Shown here one piece after another: positions 8,834-17,412 of a DNA stretch of 64,000 nucleotides. The first letter of the stretch is position 1, and every line of letters begins with the position of its first letter. Source of the DNA: Streptomyces sp. NBC_01197 (GTDB lineage Bacteria > Actinomycetota > Actinomycetes > Streptomycetales > Streptomycetaceae); assembly GCF_036010505.1 (NCBI RefSeq), contig NZ_CP108569.1, positions 186,001 to 250,000 on the forward strand. The letters are read 5' to 3'. Below the pieces are notes generated by a model. That model ran no database searches, was not told the DNA's origin, and worked only from the letters and a program-made list of their open reading frames with translations. The translations under genes were made by a program, and so were the position numbers.

Positions 8834-9592
8834 TCAGGCGACGGTCACGGAGACTCCGGCGTCGGAGATCCGGGCGCACTCGCCTTCCGGCGCCTCCTGG
8901 TCCGTGACGAGATGATCCACTGCCGACAGCGGGCAGATCTTCGCGAAGGTGGTCCGGCCGATCTTCGAGTGGTCCGCGACGACGACGGTCCGGCTGCTGT
9001 TCGCGGCGAACGCCCGGTCCGTCGCCGCTTCGAGCTGGTCGTACGTGGTGCAGCCCTGTGCTGCGCTGATGCCGTCCACGCCCAGGAACGTCATGTCCAT
9101 GTGGTAGTCGGCGAGCGTCTTCTCGGCGATGGGACCCACGAGTTCATAGCTCTCGGTCCGCGCGTTGCCGCCGATGACGACCAGAGTGACGTGCTGGTGC
9201 AGAACGAGCTCGGCCGCGATGTTCACCGCGTTGGTGACGATGGTGACAGGGCCCCGCTCGGCGAGGAGGCGGGCGATCTCGGTGGCGGTGGTGCCCCCGG
9301 TCATCCCGACGACGGCTCCCTGCGGCACCAGCGCCGCCGCTGCCATGGCGATCGCCCGCTTCTCGGGCCTGCTGCGCTCCGCGCGGTACTGCACCGGCAC
9401 TTCCAGACCGATGCTGCCGACAGCGGCCCCGCCATGCGTGCGGCGCAGCAGGTTCAGCGCGCTCAGGTGCTGGAGGTCGCGCCGGACCGTTGCCCCCGAG
9501 ACATCGAGCAGGCCGGTCAGCTCCCCGACGTCGACGCTGCCCTTCGCTGACACCTGCTCAAGTATCCGCGCATGGCGCTCAGTTCTCAGCAT
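8834..9592 (-). CDS. DeoR-family transcriptional regulator (sugar catabolism repressor type)
   Basis: 252-residue regulator with an N-terminal DeoR helix-turn-helix (LLDVSGATVRRDLQHLSALNLLRRTHGGA, residues about 22-52, given here as a region) and a C-terminal DeoR sugar-phosphate sensor domain with GMTGGTTATEIA, VVIGGNARTESYELVG and a final VVADHSKIGRTTF. Proteins of this class (AgaR, GlpR, FruR types) sense sugar phosphates. The ATG at 9592 fits the family N-terminus (MLRTERHARIL). An upstream GTG at 9613 falls in a tandem repeat that is more likely an operator. It is divergent from the GH114 gene and probably controls the sugar locus to 16549. Confidence 0.9.
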   Translation of the reverse strand: MLRTERHARILEQVSAKGSVDVGELTGLLDVSGATVRRDLQHLSALNLLRRTHGGAAVGSIGLEVPVQYRAERSRPEKRAIAMAAAALVPQGAVVGMTGGTTATEIARLLAERGPVTIVTNAVNIAAELVLHQHVTLVVIGGNARTESYELVGPIAEKTLADYHMDMTFLGVDGISAAQGCTTYDQLEAATDRAFAANSSRTVVVADHSKIGRTTFAKICPLSAVDHLVTDQEAPEGECARISDAGVSVTVA

Positions 9593-9609
9593 GTGGTGAG
9601 CATAGCCCT

Positions 9610-9672
9610 GCACGATATGAGCATGAGCCTGCGCGATGTGGGCGTGGCACGGCGTGATGTGGGCGTCTCCTC
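9610..9672. repeat. Three tandem imperfect 21-bp repeats upstream of the DeoR gene
   Basis: Units 9610-9630, 9631-9651 and 9652-9672 share the pattern GCRYGATRTGRGCRT at the same register. The 21-bp period equals two helical turns, so bound proteins would sit on one DNA face. The array begins 17 bases upstream of the DeoR start codon and is a candidate operator array. Confidence 0.6.
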
Positions 9673-9784
9673 TGCGCGGATGGCGCGATTACGTCTCGTT
9701 CCGGACTGGTCGACACCCTCCTGGGGCCGCTCGGAGCGCCCTCGACTGAGCGAATACGCGCACCAACCGCTCAGGTTCGCGCTC

Positions 9785-9813
9785 TTGACATGGTGATTCC
9801 TGCTCGATTTACT
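9785..9813 (+). promoter_or_regulatory. Candidate promoter for the GH114 gene
   Basis: TTGACA at 9785-9790 followed after 17 bases by TTTACT, oriented toward the GH114 gene about 145 bases downstream. An inverted repeat CTGAGCG...CGCTCAG (9746-9752 and 9768-9774) lies just upstream. The rest of the 9593-9958 gap holds the 21-bp repeats and no gene. Confidence 0.4.
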
Positions 9814-9958
9814 GCGATCAACGCCGAGTTCGAGCATTCGGCGCCAGAGGTACGCCTAGCCGGTGTGCGGCTCACGAGCCGCGAGCCCGGACAAAGTCGC
9901 CAGGATCGCTGTCAGCGTCCGAGGCGGGGACGTACCCTCCATCATCTGGAGCTCGATG

Positions 9959-10798
9959 ATGACCAACACTCCCGCAAAGCCGCGTCGGCTTTCCCTGTCG
10001 TCGGCACGCCGGGCCGCCGCTGTCGCCGCGGTCACCGCTGCGGCGGCCGTCCCGCTGCTCGCGCCGGCCGGCGCCTCAGCCGCCTCCTCCCCCGCCCTGC
10101 CGCCGGTGCATGCCGGGTTCGACTATCAGATCGGCGGCGCCTACACACCACCGTCCGGGGTGAAGGTGGTCAGCCGTGACCACGAAGCCTCTCCGGCCGC
10201 CGGTCTGTACAACATCTGCTACGTCAACGCCTTCCAGGCCCAGCCGGACGCCGAAAAGGACTGGGAATCCGATCTGCTGCTGCGGAAAGCCAACGGCGAT
10301 GTCGTCTACGACACGAACTGGGGCGAGGCGCTGCTCGACCTCCGTACCGCCGACAAACGCCGACGGGTGGCCGAGAAGGTCGACAGCTGGATCGACGGCT
10401 GCGCCGACAAGGGGTTCCAGGCCATCGAGCCGGACAACTACGACAGCTACACCCGCTCGTCGAAACTGCTGAGCGCCGCCAACGCCGAGGCGTACATCAC
10501 CCTGCTCTCCCAGCACGCACACGACCGCGGCCTGGCCATCGCGCAGAAGAACACCTCGCAGCTGTCCGGCGACCGTGCGAAGACCGGCCTGGACTTCGCC
10601 GTCGCCGAGGAGTGCGGCACCTGGGACGAATGCGGCGAATACACCGCCGCGTTCGGCAGCAATGTGATCGTGATCGAGTACACGGACAAGGGCCTGTCGA
10701 AGGCGTGCAACGGCTGGGGTGACCGGCTGAGCGTCGTCGAACGCGACCTGGACGTCACGCCCCGCGGCAGCAAGGGATACGTACGCAAGACCTGCTGA
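9959..10798 (+). CDS. Secreted endo-alpha-1,4-polygalactosaminidase, GH114 family
   Basis: 279-residue exported glycoside hydrolase. The signal peptide has an Arg-rich n-region (KPRRLSLSSARR), an Ala/Val core and cleavage near PAGASAASS. The mature domain matches GH114 TIM-barrel landmarks: FDYQIGGAY at the start, LYNICYVNAFQAQ, KGFQAIEPDNYDSY (the acidic residues of the active-site strand) and LDFAVAEECGTWDEC, with four conserved cysteines. GH114 enzymes cut alpha-1,4-linked galactosamine polymers. ATG at 9959 lies seven bases after GGAG; the preceding ATG at 9956 is also possible. A strong hairpin follows the gene, so it is probably its own transcription unit beside the sugar importer operon. 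Confidence 0.82.
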   Translation: MTNTPAKPRRLSLSSARRAAAVAAVTAAAAVPLLAPAGASAASSPALPPVHAGFDYQIGGAYTPPSGVKVVSRDHEASPAAGLYNICYVNAFQAQPDAEKDWESDLLLRKANGDVVYDTNWGEALLDLRTADKRRRVAEKVDSWIDGCADKGFQAIEPDNYDSYTRSSKLLSAANAEAYITLLSQHAHDRGLAIAQKNTSQLSGDRAKTGLDFAVAEECGTWDECGEYTAAFGSNVIVIEYTDKGLSKACNGWGDRLSVVERDLDVTPRGSKGYVRKTC

Positions 10799-10810
10799 CG
10801 CCCCCAACTT

Positions 10811-10846
10811 CCCCGGTGCGCCCCCCTTGAACACGGCGCACCGGGG
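10811..10846 (+). terminator. Hairpin terminator after the GH114 gene
   Basis: Perfect 12-bp arms CCCCGGTGCGCC (10811-10822) and GGCGCACCGGGG (10835-10846) with a 12-base loop, 12 bases after the stop codon. No T-run, as is common in Streptomyces. It separates the GH114 gene from the ABC operon. Confidence 0.7.
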
Positions 10847-10986
10847 TCGCTGCCCCACCTCTGTGCTTCCCGTGCTGCGTCTGTCGTCCGTCCTCTCCCG
10901 GCCCCACCGTCGCGCACATCCCCCGCACGTCCCCGCCGGCCCCGATGCGGCGCCGCGCCGTGCCCTGATTCCCCCTGGAGGTCCGG

Positions 10987-12318
10987 ATGGCTGTCGGCCA
11001 TCACCGCCACATCGGTCCCTCGCGCCGGACGGTGCTGCGGCGTGGCACCGGCCTGGCGTGCGCCGCTTCGGCGGCCCTGACGCTACCCGGTTGCGGCGCG
11101 AGCACCGATGACGGCGTCGGAGCGGACGGACGGGTCACGGTCGAGATGTGGCACGGCCAGACCGACACCGGCCGTATCGCGATCGAATCGCTGGTGGCCG
11201 ATTTCCAGCGCACCCACCCGCACATCCGGGTCGACACCGGCGGGGGCGTCCTGGCCGACTCGATGCTGCAGAAGGTGACGGCCGCGCTGGCCTCCGGCTC
11301 GTACCCGGATGTCGCCTACGTCTTCGGCTCTGACCTGGCGGGCGTCGCACGCAGCCCGCAGGTCGTGGACCTGACCGGCGCCGTCCACTCCGGACCCGTC
11401 CCCTGGAGCCAGTTCTGGACCCCCGCGCGCGACGCCGTCACGGTGAACGGCCGGGTGCGCGCCGCGCCCGCGCTGCTCGACTCGCTCGCCGTGGTGTGCA
11501 ACAGGAAGCTCTTCCGCGACGCCGGTCTCCCGCTCCCCGAACCCGGCTGGACCTGGCGGGAGTTCCAGGAGACCGCCAAGCGCCTCACCGACCACGGGAG
11601 GGGCGTCTTCGGCACCGGATGGCCAGGGGTGGGCGACGAGGAAACGGTGTGGCGGCTCTGGCCGCTGGTGTGGGACCTGGGCGGGGAGGTGATCGCGCCG
11701 GACGGGCACAGCATCGGGTTCGCCGATGCCGGTGTGCGGGCGCTGGAGACAGTGGCGGGGCTCGCCCGCGACCGGAGCGTCTACATCGACCCCAAGCCCG
11801 GCACCGAGCAGATGTACCAGGTCTTCCAGTCCGGCCTGATGGGGATGGTCGTCACCGGGCCCTGGCAGCTGCCGGACATCATCCAGGCAGGCGTCGACTA
11901 CCAAGTGGTGCCACTGCCGAGCTACAGCGGCAGACCGGTCACCATCTCAGGACCCGACACCTGGACGGTCTTCGACAACGGCTCCGCCCGCGTCGAGGCG
12001 GCACGCACCCTGGTGAGCTGGCTGATGCAGCCGGACCAGGACGTGCGCTGGGACGTCCAGGCCGGAAGCCTGCCGCTGAGCCGCCGTACCCAGAGCCTGC
12101 CTCGCTGGCAGACAAAGGCCGCGAAGACCGAGGGACTCTCGGTGTTCACCAAGGCGCTGGAGACCGCCAGGGTGCGGCCCGCGCACCCCGCGTACCCGCA
12201 GATCTCCCAGGCACTGGGAGAGGCAGTCGTCGCCGTGCTGCTCGGCCGGAGTACGCCCGCGAAGGCCCTGCGCCGCTGCGCGGACGACGCCAACGCCGCC
12301 CTGCTGATACCGCGTTGA
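10987..12318 (+). CDS. ABC sugar transporter, solute-binding lipoprotein
   Basis: 443-residue extracellular binding protein of the carbohydrate-uptake 1 class. The N-terminus has a Tat-like SRRTVLRRG motif and the lipobox LPGC (Cys about residue 36), so it is anchored as a lipoprotein. The remainder carries the typical VTVEMWHGQTDTGR, DVAYVFGSDLAG, PALLDSLAVVCNRKLF and GMVVTGPWQLPDI segments of maltose/oligosaccharide binders. GGAGGTCCGG directly precedes the ATG. First gene of a five-gene operon with two permeases, a kinase and a GH4 enzyme. No ABC ATPase is present, as is usual in Streptomyces, where a shared MsiK-type ATPase serves many such importers. Confidence 0.92.
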   Translation: MAVGHHRHIGPSRRTVLRRGTGLACAASAALTLPGCGASTDDGVGADGRVTVEMWHGQTDTGRIAIESLVADFQRTHPHIRVDTGGGVLADSMLQKVTAALASGSYPDVAYVFGSDLAGVARSPQVVDLTGAVHSGPVPWSQFWTPARDAVTVNGRVRAAPALLDSLAVVCNRKLFRDAGLPLPEPGWTWREFQETAKRLTDHGRGVFGTGWPGVGDEETVWRLWPLVWDLGGEVIAPDGHSIGFADAGVRALETVAGLARDRSVYIDPKPGTEQMYQVFQSGLMGMVVTGPWQLPDIIQAGVDYQVVPLPSYSGRPVTISGPDTWTVFDNGSARVEAARTLVSWLMQPDQDVRWDVQAGSLPLSRRTQSLPRWQTKAAKTEGLSVFTKALETARVRPAHPAYPQISQALGEAVVAVLLGRSTPAKALRRCADDANAALLIPR

Positions 12319-12331
12319 GGAGGCTCACGCC

Positions 12332-13285
12332 ATGCCCGGTCTGCCCACCCCGCTCACTCTCTCCGATCCCGGCCACGAACGGCAGCTGCGCGCCAGGCGC
12401 CGCCGGCGCCGCAGCGAATCGGCCACCGCCTGGGCCTTCATCTCCCCCGCGGTCCTCGTCATCCTGGGACTGAGCGTCGTCCCGGTCATCTGGTCCGTGC
12501 TGCTGTCGTTCCAGGCCGACGACCTGGTGACACCCAGTCGCTGGGTCGGCCTCGACAACTACCGTGCGCTCACCAAGGATCCGCACTTCAGCCAGGCGGT
12601 GTGGAACACCCTGGAGTACACGGGGCTCTACGTGCCGCTGTCCATGGTTCTCGGGCTGGTCCTGGCCCTCGTCCTCAACCGGCGCATCAGACTGGTCGGC
12701 CTCTACCGGACGCTGATCTTCGTGCCGTTCGTCATCTCGGCGACGGCGCAGGGCGTGCTGTTCTCCTTCATCCTCGACCCGCAGTTCGGAGCCGCCAACT
12801 CGGTTCTGCACGCCCTCGGGGTCTCCCCGCAGGGATTTCTCACCGACCCGGGACAGGCACTGCTGATCCTGGTGGTGATCTCACTGTGGAGCGGCACCGG
12901 CTTCTGCCTCGTGGTCTACCTCGCCGCGCTGCAGGACGTGCCGCATTCCCTCATCGAGGCCGCGCGGCTGGACGGCGCGGGACGGCTGCAACTGCTGCGC
13001 CATGTCGTCCTGCCGACCCTCACACCGGTCAATGTGTTCCTTCTGCTGTGGCAGACCATCAACGCCCTGCAGGTCTTCGACCTGGTGTACGTGACGACGA
13101 AGGGCGGACCGCTCGGCTCCACCACGGTGATCGTCTACTTCATCTGGGAGCAGGCCTTCAAGAACTTCACCGCCGGCTACGGAGCGGCGGCCGCGTACGT
13201 CCTCGCGCTGGCCCTGATCGTGATCGCCGGAGGGACGCGCGTGGTCCGGCGGCGCCGACCCGCCATCGAAGGAGCCGTCCGATGA
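12332..13285 (+). CDS. ABC sugar transporter permease 1 (MalF-like)
   Basis: 317-residue inner-membrane permease with six predicted helices starting at TAWAFISPAVLVILGLSVVP. The cytoplasmic EAA loop that contacts the ATPase reads EAARLDGAGRLQLLRHVVLP (about residues 209-228). It starts 13 bases after the binding-protein gene and overlaps the next permease by ATGA. With the second permease it forms the translocation path for the oligosaccharide captured by the lipoprotein. Confidence 0.92.
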   Translation: MPGLPTPLTLSDPGHERQLRARRRRRRSESATAWAFISPAVLVILGLSVVPVIWSVLLSFQADDLVTPSRWVGLDNYRALTKDPHFSQAVWNTLEYTGLYVPLSMVLGLVLALVLNRRIRLVGLYRTLIFVPFVISATAQGVLFSFILDPQFGAANSVLHALGVSPQGFLTDPGQALLILVVISLWSGTGFCLVVYLAALQDVPHSLIEAARLDGAGRLQLLRHVVLPTLTPVNVFLLLWQTINALQVFDLVYVTTKGGPLGSTTVIVYFIWEQAFKNFTAGYGAAAAYVLALALIVIAGGTRVVRRRRPAIEGAVR

Positions 13286-14178
13286 CCGTCACCTCCCCGC
13301 TGCCCCCACGCACTGCCCGCCCGGCACCGGTGACGTCACCGCCCCCGCCGCGGAGGAAGGGCCCGCGGCTGCCGTTCAGCGCCTGGCATCTGCTGCTTGC
13401 GCCGCTCGCCCTGCTCTTCGCGGTGCCGATGATCTGGCTGCTGCTCAGCTCCGTGATGAGCAACGCGGAGATCAACAAGTTCCCGCCCGCGCTCTGGCCC
13501 TCCGGTATCCATCTGGGCGGCTACCGCTATGTGCTGGGCAACGCCATGTTCCCGCGCTGGTTCGCCAATTCGCTGATCGTGTCCGCGGTGGCGGTCGTGT
13601 CCAATCTGCTCTTCGGTTCGCTGGGCGGGTACGCGTTCGCCCGGATGCGGTTCGCGGGCTCCAAGCTGCTGCTCGGGCTGATGCTGGCCACGATGGCGAT
13701 CCCCTTCCAGCTGACGATGATCCCCACGTTCCTGGTGATGAAGCGCCTCGGCCTGATCGACACGCTCGGCGCCCTGATCGTCCCGTCGCTGGTCACACCG
13801 TTCGCGGTGTTCCTGCTGCGGCAGTTCTTCCTGTCGCTGCCCAGGGAGCTCGAGGAGGCCGCGTGGATCGACGGCTGTTCACGGCTGCGGGTCCTCTTCC
13901 TCATCGTGCTGCCGCTGTCACGGCCGGCGCTGAGCACCGTGGCCGTCCTGACGTTCCTCTCCACCTGGAACGATCTGACCTGGCCGTTGATCGCCATCAA
14001 CCACGACACCCAGTACACCCTGCAGCTCGGCCTGACGACCTTCCAGGGCCAGCACCACACGCAGTGGGCCGCGGTGATGGCCGGAAACGTGATCACGGTG
14101 CTGCCGGTGCTGCTGGCGTTCCTGGCGGCGCAGAAGACCTTCATCCAGTCCATCACTTCGAGCGGTCTCAAGGGCTGA
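13282..14178 (+). CDS. ABC sugar transporter permease 2 (MalG-like)
   Basis: 298-residue permease with a proline-rich cytoplasmic N-terminus, six predicted helices and the EAA loop EEAAWIDGCSRLRVLFLIVL (about residues 191-210). The ATG lies inside the ATGA overlap with permease 1. It is followed by a 107-base gap before the kinase gene. Together with the upstream genes it makes a complete importer except for the ATPase. Confidence 0.92.
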   Translation: MTVTSPLPPRTARPAPVTSPPPPRRKGPRLPFSAWHLLLAPLALLFAVPMIWLLLSSVMSNAEINKFPPALWPSGIHLGGYRYVLGNAMFPRWFANSLIVSAVAVVSNLLFGSLGGYAFARMRFAGSKLLLGLMLATMAIPFQLTMIPTFLVMKRLGLIDTLGALIVPSLVTPFAVFLLRQFFLSLPRELEEAAWIDGCSRLRVLFLIVLPLSRPALSTVAVLTFLSTWNDLTWPLIAINHDTQYTLQLGLTTFQGQHHTQWAAVMAGNVITVLPVLLAFLAAQKTFIQSITSSGLKG

Positions 14179-14285
14179 GCGGGGCTTGACTCCGCTGCCC
14201 CACAGCCGTGTCCGGGCGCCTGCCGGCCCGGCCGCCCTCCCTCTCGACCGCCCCGTACCTTCTCACCGCGACTCCAGGAAGCCGT

Positions 14286-15242
14286 ATGCCGCAGACTTTC
14301 GACCTTCTCGTCATCGGGGACGCCAACCCTGACATCGTCCTCGGTCCCCTCCGCGCGCCTCTCGCCTTCGGGCAGCGCGAGCAACTCGTCGACACGGGTG
14401 TCCTCACGCTCGGCGGCTCGGGCGCCATCATGGCGTGCGGGGCCGCCAGGCTCGGCCTCGGCGTCGCCTTCGCCGGACGCGTCGGTGACGACGACGCCGG
14501 GCACTTCGTCCGGAGCGCCCTGGCCGCCCGGGGCGTCAACACGGACGCCCTGGTCCTCGACCCCGAGCTGTCCACCCCGCTCACCGCGGTGCTGACCGAC
14601 GGCGACGACCGCGCCATCCTCACCGCACCCGGCACCCTGGGCGCGACCTGCGCGGACGACGTCCCCGACGCGCTGCTCGCCGCCTGCCGCCATGTGCACG
14701 CGGCCTCGTACTTCCTGATGCCGAAGCTGGCCGGCGCGCTGCCAGGACTGCTGCGCACCGCACGTGGTCACGGCGCGACCACGTCGCTGGACACCAATGA
14801 CGATCCGTCCGGGGAGTGGCGGTCCGCCGCTCTGGACGAGGTGCTCGCGGTCACCGACATCCTGCTGCCGAACGCCCAGGAGGCCCGTGCGCTGGCCGGG
14901 CCGACGGCCCGTTCGCTGCACGAGGCGGCCGCCCGGCTGGCCGCCGTCGGGCCGCTGGTGGTGGTGAAGGACGGAGCCGAGGGGGCCGTCACCCACGACG
15001 GCATCGCCCTCTCACGGACCCCCGCGATCCCGGTCCGGCCGAAGGACACCGTGGGCGCGGGCGACAGTTTCGACGCCGGGTTCATCGCCGCCGTACTCGC
15101 TGGTCTGCCGACTGCCCGTGCCCTCGAACTCGCCGCGGCCTGCGGCGCGCTGTCCACCCGCGCCCATGGCGGCACCGCCGCCCAGCCCACCTGGGACGAA
15201 GCCGTCGCAGCCCTCACCGACAACGGAAAGAACCACTCATGA
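14286..15242 (+). CDS. PfkB-family carbohydrate kinase
   Basis: 318-residue ribokinase-fold kinase. It shows the N-terminal LVIGDANPDIVLG strand, the glycine-rich LTLGGSGAIMACGAARLG segment, and the C-terminal signature PKDTVGAGDSFDAGFIA with the catalytic aspartate. It phosphorylates a sugar using ATP; the exact sugar is not evident. ATG at 14286 is preceded by AGGAAG, while the longer in-frame ORF starts in unlikely sequence. Overlaps the GH4 gene by ATGA. In this locus it may phosphorylate the monosaccharide released from the imported oligosaccharide, giving the sugar phosphate sensed by the DeoR protein (inference). Confidence 0.88.
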   Translation: MPQTFDLLVIGDANPDIVLGPLRAPLAFGQREQLVDTGVLTLGGSGAIMACGAARLGLGVAFAGRVGDDDAGHFVRSALAARGVNTDALVLDPELSTPLTAVLTDGDDRAILTAPGTLGATCADDVPDALLAACRHVHAASYFLMPKLAGALPGLLRTARGHGATTSLDTNDDPSGEWRSAALDEVLAVTDILLPNAQEARALAGPTARSLHEAAARLAAVGPLVVVKDGAEGAVTHDGIALSRTPAIPVRPKDTVGAGDSFDAGFIAAVLAGLPTARALELAAACGALSTRAHGGTAAQPTWDEAVAALTDNGKNHS

Positions 15243-16549
15243 CGACCACCAAGATCGCATTCATCGGCGCCGGAAGCGTCGTCTTCACCCAGGGGCTGCT
15301 GGCGGACCTCTTCGCCTTCCCCGAGCTTCGGGAAGTCCACATCGCCCTGCACGACATCGACCCCGAGCGGCTGGCCACCGCCGACGGCGCCGCCCGCCAC
15401 ATCGCGGCCGAGCGAGGCGCGGCGCCACGGATCACCTCCCACGCGGAGCGCCGTGCGGCCCTGGACGGCGCCGACTTCGTCATCAACATCGTCCAGGTCG
15501 GCATGGGAGAGGCCACCCGTACCGACTTCGAAGTGCCCGCACGCTACGGCCTGCGGCAGACCATCGGCGACACCCTGGGTATCGGCGGCATCTTCCGTGC
15601 GCTGCGCACCTTCCCCCTCCTCAAGGCACTCGGCGAGGACATCGCCGAGCTGTGCCCCGACGCCTGGCTGCTCAACTACACCAACCCCATGGCGATGAAC
15701 ATCCAGTACCTCAGCCAGGCCACCGGGCTGACCCGCGTCGTGGGCCTGTGCCACTCGGTGTACTGGACCATGCGGGACCTCTCCGACCTGCTGGGCGTCG
15801 CGTACGAGGATGTCGACTACCTCGCCGCGGGCGTCAACCACCAGGCGTGGGTGCTCCGTTTCGAGCAGGGCGGCACTGACCTCTACCCCCGGCTGGACGC
15901 CCTGGTGGCGGACGATCCCCAGCTGCGTCGCCGGGTCAGGGTCGACATGTACCGGCGCCTGGGCCACTATCCGACGGAGACCAGCGAGCACTCCGCCGAG
16001 TACGTGCCCTGGTATCTGCACCACGACGCCGAGATCGAGCGGCTGCGGCTGCCGGTCGGCGCCTATCTGCGCATCGTCGACGAGAACGTCGCGGAGTACG
16101 AGAAGACGCGGGCCGCCCTCGCGTCCGGATCGCCGCTCCCGGTCGAGGGGACCATGGAGTACGCCCCGCAGGTCATCCACAGCATCGTTACAGGCACCCC
16201 CCGTACCATCTACGGCAATGTGCCCAACCGCGGGCTCATCGACAACCTCCCCGCTTCGGGGACCGTCGAAGTCCCGTGCCTGGTGGACGCGTTGGGCGTG
16301 CAGCCCACCCGTATCGGCGCGCTCCCCGCGCAGTGCGCCGCACTCAACCGCACCTACCTGAGCATGAACGACCTCGTCGTCCGCGCCGCTCTGCACGACG
16401 AGCCGCGCCATGTCCGGCAGGCCGCGATGACCGACCCGGCGACCGCCGCGGCCCTGCCCGTCGAGCGGATCTGGGAGCTGTGCGACGACATGGTGCGGGC
16501 CCACGGCGAAGCGCTGCAGCCGTCGCTGCGCGCCGTACTGGGCCACTGA
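15239..16549 (+). CDS. GH4-family alpha-glycosidase (alpha-galactosidase-like), NAD and metal dependent
   Basis: 436-residue cytoplasmic GH4 enzyme. Evidence includes the Rossmann NAD motif IAFIGAGSVVFTQGLL, NYTNPMAM, GLCHSVYW with the metal-ligand cysteine near residue 171, and AAGVNHQAWVL with the second metal-ligand histidine near 201. GH4 enzymes cleave glycosides by a redox elimination mechanism using NAD+ and Mn2+. The spacing and the VNHQAW segment are closer to alpha-galactosidases (MelA) than to phospho-glycosidases, but substrate cannot be fixed. Last gene of the importer operon, coupled to the kinase by ATGA. It is the likely intracellular partner of the secreted GH114 enzyme. Confidence 0.88.
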   Translation: MTTTKIAFIGAGSVVFTQGLLADLFAFPELREVHIALHDIDPERLATADGAARHIAAERGAAPRITSHAERRAALDGADFVINIVQVGMGEATRTDFEVPARYGLRQTIGDTLGIGGIFRALRTFPLLKALGEDIAELCPDAWLLNYTNPMAMNIQYLSQATGLTRVVGLCHSVYWTMRDLSDLLGVAYEDVDYLAAGVNHQAWVLRFEQGGTDLYPRLDALVADDPQLRRRVRVDMYRRLGHYPTETSEHSAEYVPWYLHHDAEIERLRLPVGAYLRIVDENVAEYEKTRAALASGSPLPVEGTMEYAPQVIHSIVTGTPRTIYGNVPNRGLIDNLPASGTVEVPCLVDALGVQPTRIGALPAQCAALNRTYLSMNDLVVRAALHDEPRHVRQAAMTDPATAAALPVERIWELCDDMVRAHGEALQPSLRAVLGH

Positions 16550-16557
16550 CCGCAGCC

Positions 16558-16584
16558 GCCGGCGGGGCACTGGGCCCTGCCGGC
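16558..16584. terminator. Hairpin between convergent GH4 and GNAT genes
   Basis: Arms 16558-16568 and 16574-16584 pair over 11 positions with one mismatch and a 5-base loop. Just beyond it are short repeats of ACGGGACCGGGCTG (about 16599-16620). Probably ends the sugar operon. Confidence 0.5.
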
Positions 16585-16656
16585 TGTACGGGACCGGGCT
16601 GAAACGGGACCGGGCTGTACAGAACCGGGCGCTAAAGAGGCCGGCTGCTGCGGTTC

Positions 16657-17412
16657 TCAGCTCAGCGCCCTCGTCCGCGCGTCCGTGGCCTCGGTCCCGC
16701 TCCCGGCGAAGTGCTGTGGCACGAGCACCGAGAGGAACTCGGGCCGCCGGCGGAGCCGGAACCCCAGGGACTCGTACAGCCGGACGGCGTTGGTGTTGGA
16801 CGCCGCCGCGTGCAGGAACGGCGTGTCGCCACGCTCCCTGATCTCATGCGAGAGGGCGTGTATCAGCCGGGTGCCGAGGCCCTGTCCGCGGGCGGACTCG
16901 TCCGTGCAGACCGCGCTGATCTCGCTCCAGCCGGGTGGGCGCATCCGCTCACCGGCCATCGCGACGAGTCTGCCCTCGTGTCGTATCCCGAGGTAGGTGC
17001 CGAGTTCGACGGTGCGCGGCAGGAAGGGACCGGGGCGGGTGCGTTCGACCAGCGCGAGCATCTCGGGCACGTCGCCGGGTCCGAGCCGTACGGCCTCGGG
17101 GTCCGGCTCCGCGGCCACGCCGTCGTCGACGAGCTGGACGCCCGGCGCGTGGAAGAGGACCTCCCAGTCGTCCGGCGGGGGCTCGCGGAACGCGGTGAAA
17201 GTCACCACCCCGCCGGGTCCCGCGAGTGCGGCGACGTCCGCCCAGTCCGCGGCGTCGGGGTCCGCGGGCGTGGCGTACCAGGGCGCCACGCCGGCCCGGT
17301 AGCACAGGACGCGGCCGCGGGAGCGTGCGAAGCCGGCGTGGGGGCCGGTCAGCGCGGTGCGGACCGGATCGTCCAGGGGGTGCGCCGCGGCTGTCCGATG
17401 CGGGACGCTCAT
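16657..17412 (-). CDS. GNAT-family N-acetyltransferase
   Basis: 251 residues with a C-terminal GNAT (FR47-like) domain: the acetyl-CoA pyrophosphate loop CTDESARGQGLGTRLI (about residues 169-184) and ASNTNAVRLYESLGF near residues 208-222. The N-terminal 90 residues are family-specific and unassigned. The ATG overlaps the TGA of the upstream oxidoreductase by ATGA, so the two are cotranslated. The acceptor substrate is unknown. Confidence 0.88.
   Translation of the reverse strand: MSVPHRTAAAHPLDDPVRTALTGPHAGFARSRGRVLCYRAGVAPWYATPADPDAADWADVAALAGPGGVVTFTAFREPPPDDWEVLFHAPGVQLVDDGVAAEPDPEAVRLGPGDVPEMLALVERTRPGPFLPRTVELGTYLGIRHEGRLVAMAGERMRPPGWSEISAVCTDESARGQGLGTRLIHALSHEIRERGDTPFLHAAASNTNAVRLYESLGFRLRRRPEFLSVLVPQHFAGSGTEATDARTRALS

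Noticed and set aside
9746..9774. CTGAGCG...CGCTCAG as a second DeoR operator
   Set aside because: 15-base spacer and no repeat elsewhere; the 21-bp array is a stronger candidate.
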